The notes beneath the pieces are model-generated. The model was not told where the DNA came from. It did no database searches and worked only from the letters and a program-made list of their open reading frames with translations. From Microbacterium sp. (GTDB taxonomy: Bacteria; Actinomycetota; Actinomycetes; Actinomycetales; Microbacteriaceae): DNA of 5,178 nucleotides. The translations under genes were made by a program, and so were the position numbers. Each line of letters opens with the position of its first letter. The first letter of the stretch is position 1. Below, in pieces: positions 4,860 to 5,178 of the stretch. Location: positions 254 to 5,431 of the forward strand of contig DQHP01000070.1 in assembly GCA_003524435.1 (NCBI GenBank). Reading direction: 5' to 3'.

Positions 4860-5178
4860 ATGAATCTGAGAACCCTGTCGCTGCTGATCACCGTGGCCCT
4901 GATTGCGCTGCTGGCGGCATTCAACTGGAACACGCTGGCCGCGCCTTCCGTCGTGTCGCTGGGCGTGACCGAAGTCCAGGCGCCGCTGGGCGTGCTGATG
5001 CTGGCGCTGACCTGCCTGCTGGGCGTGTTCTTCGTCGCCTATGTGCTGTGGCTGCAGGGCTCGGTACTGATGGAGGCGCGCCGCCACGCCAAGGAAATGC
5101 AGGCCCAGCGTGACCTGGCCGACAAGGCCGAGGCCTCGCGCTTCACCGAGCTGCGCACCGTGCTGGAAGACCTGCATG
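4860..5178 (+). CDS. LapA/DUF1049-like membrane protein, N-terminal part (cut by right edge), Burkholderiales-like
   Basis: The first 106 residues are visible and the frame is open at the right edge. Helix 1 (about 5-22) and helix 2 (about 42-65) form a hairpin with a short loop containing SLGVTEVQAPLG. A charged, probably coiled-coil cytoplasmic segment (71-106: EARRHAKEM..., RFTELRTVLEDL) follows. This arrangement matches the LapA_dom/DUF1049 family; in enterobacteria LapA works with LapB in envelope lipopolysaccharide control, but for this branch the role is unknown. GGGAGG (4845-4850) lies 9 nt before ATG 4860. The wording of the helix-2 and coiled-coil region resembles Comamonadaceae proteins as I remember them. 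All 22 leucines are CTG, against mixed CTC/CTG/CTT/TTG in acs. It therefore looks foreign to the rest of the window. Existence of the gene is likely; family and lineage are moderate calls. Confidence 0.72.
   Translation, partial: MNLRTLSLLITVALIALLAAFNWNTLAAPSVVSLGVTEVQAPLGVLMLALTCLLGVFFVAYVLWLQGSVLMEARRHAKEMQAQRDLADKAEASRFTELRTVLEDLH

Noticed and set aside
4620..5177. Minus-strand open frame (185 codons) across the acs end and the right-hand gene
   Set aside because: It crosses the acs terminator and a probable lineage break, and its Gln/His/Arg-rich product is typical of the antisense of CTG-rich coding DNA.

Overview
Most of this window (about 1-4735) looks like chromosome from a high-GC actinobacterium, probably Microbacteriaceae and perhaps a Microbacterium relative. 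The evidence is a compact actinobacterial Tad-type pilus locus (TadA-family ATPase, an inner-membrane platform protein, a DUF4244 pilin-like peptide and a TadE-like minor pilin) next to an acetyl-CoA synthetase gene. In Mycobacterium tuberculosis the tad-like genes Rv3654c-Rv3660c lie close to acs (Rv3667), so this is a known actinobacterial neighbourhood. Genus-level placement is inference.

Layout. The minus strand from 2347 down to the left edge carries four tightly packed genes that read as one operon: tadA (1343-2347), a protein with two T2SSF-like halves that appears to combine TadB and TadC (441-1349), a DUF4244 Flp-pilin-like peptide (216-413) and a TadE-like pilin cut by the window edge (1-216). 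Junctions overlap by 7 nt (tadA/tadBC) and 1 nt (DUF4244/tadE). Together they would supply the motor, membrane platform and pilin subunits of a small surface appendage. The prepilin peptidase, secretin-like parts and the TadZ/CpaE-like ATPase are not in view.

The 369-bp divergent intergenic region (2348-2716) is rich in signals. On the minus strand it holds a candidate small RNA with two adjacent hairpins. The second hairpin has a perfect 13-bp stem with six cytosines in its loop, the hallmark of actinobacterial 6C RNA. The position fits too, because 6C RNA sits upstream of this pilus locus in mycobacteria. A TANNNT -10 element lies directly in front of tadA and suggests a leaderless mRNA. 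Facing the other way, acs has a plausible promoter and a perfect 10-bp palindrome in its 5' leader.

On the plus strand, acs (2717-4684, 655 aa) is a complete AMP-forming acetyl-CoA synthetase ending at a clear intrinsic terminator (4705-4736).

The last ~320 bp (4860-5178) begin a LapA/DUF1049-like membrane protein whose sequence and codon use (22 of 22 leucines are CTG) look like Burkholderiales (Comamonadaceae-type) rather than an actinobacterium. The change comes just after the acs terminator. A chimeric assembly join is the simplest explanation; lateral transfer is less likely. Apart from this, and the possible 6C RNA with a directly linked, TadZ-less, fused tad operon, the window is ordinary. 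I see no clearly new biological system.
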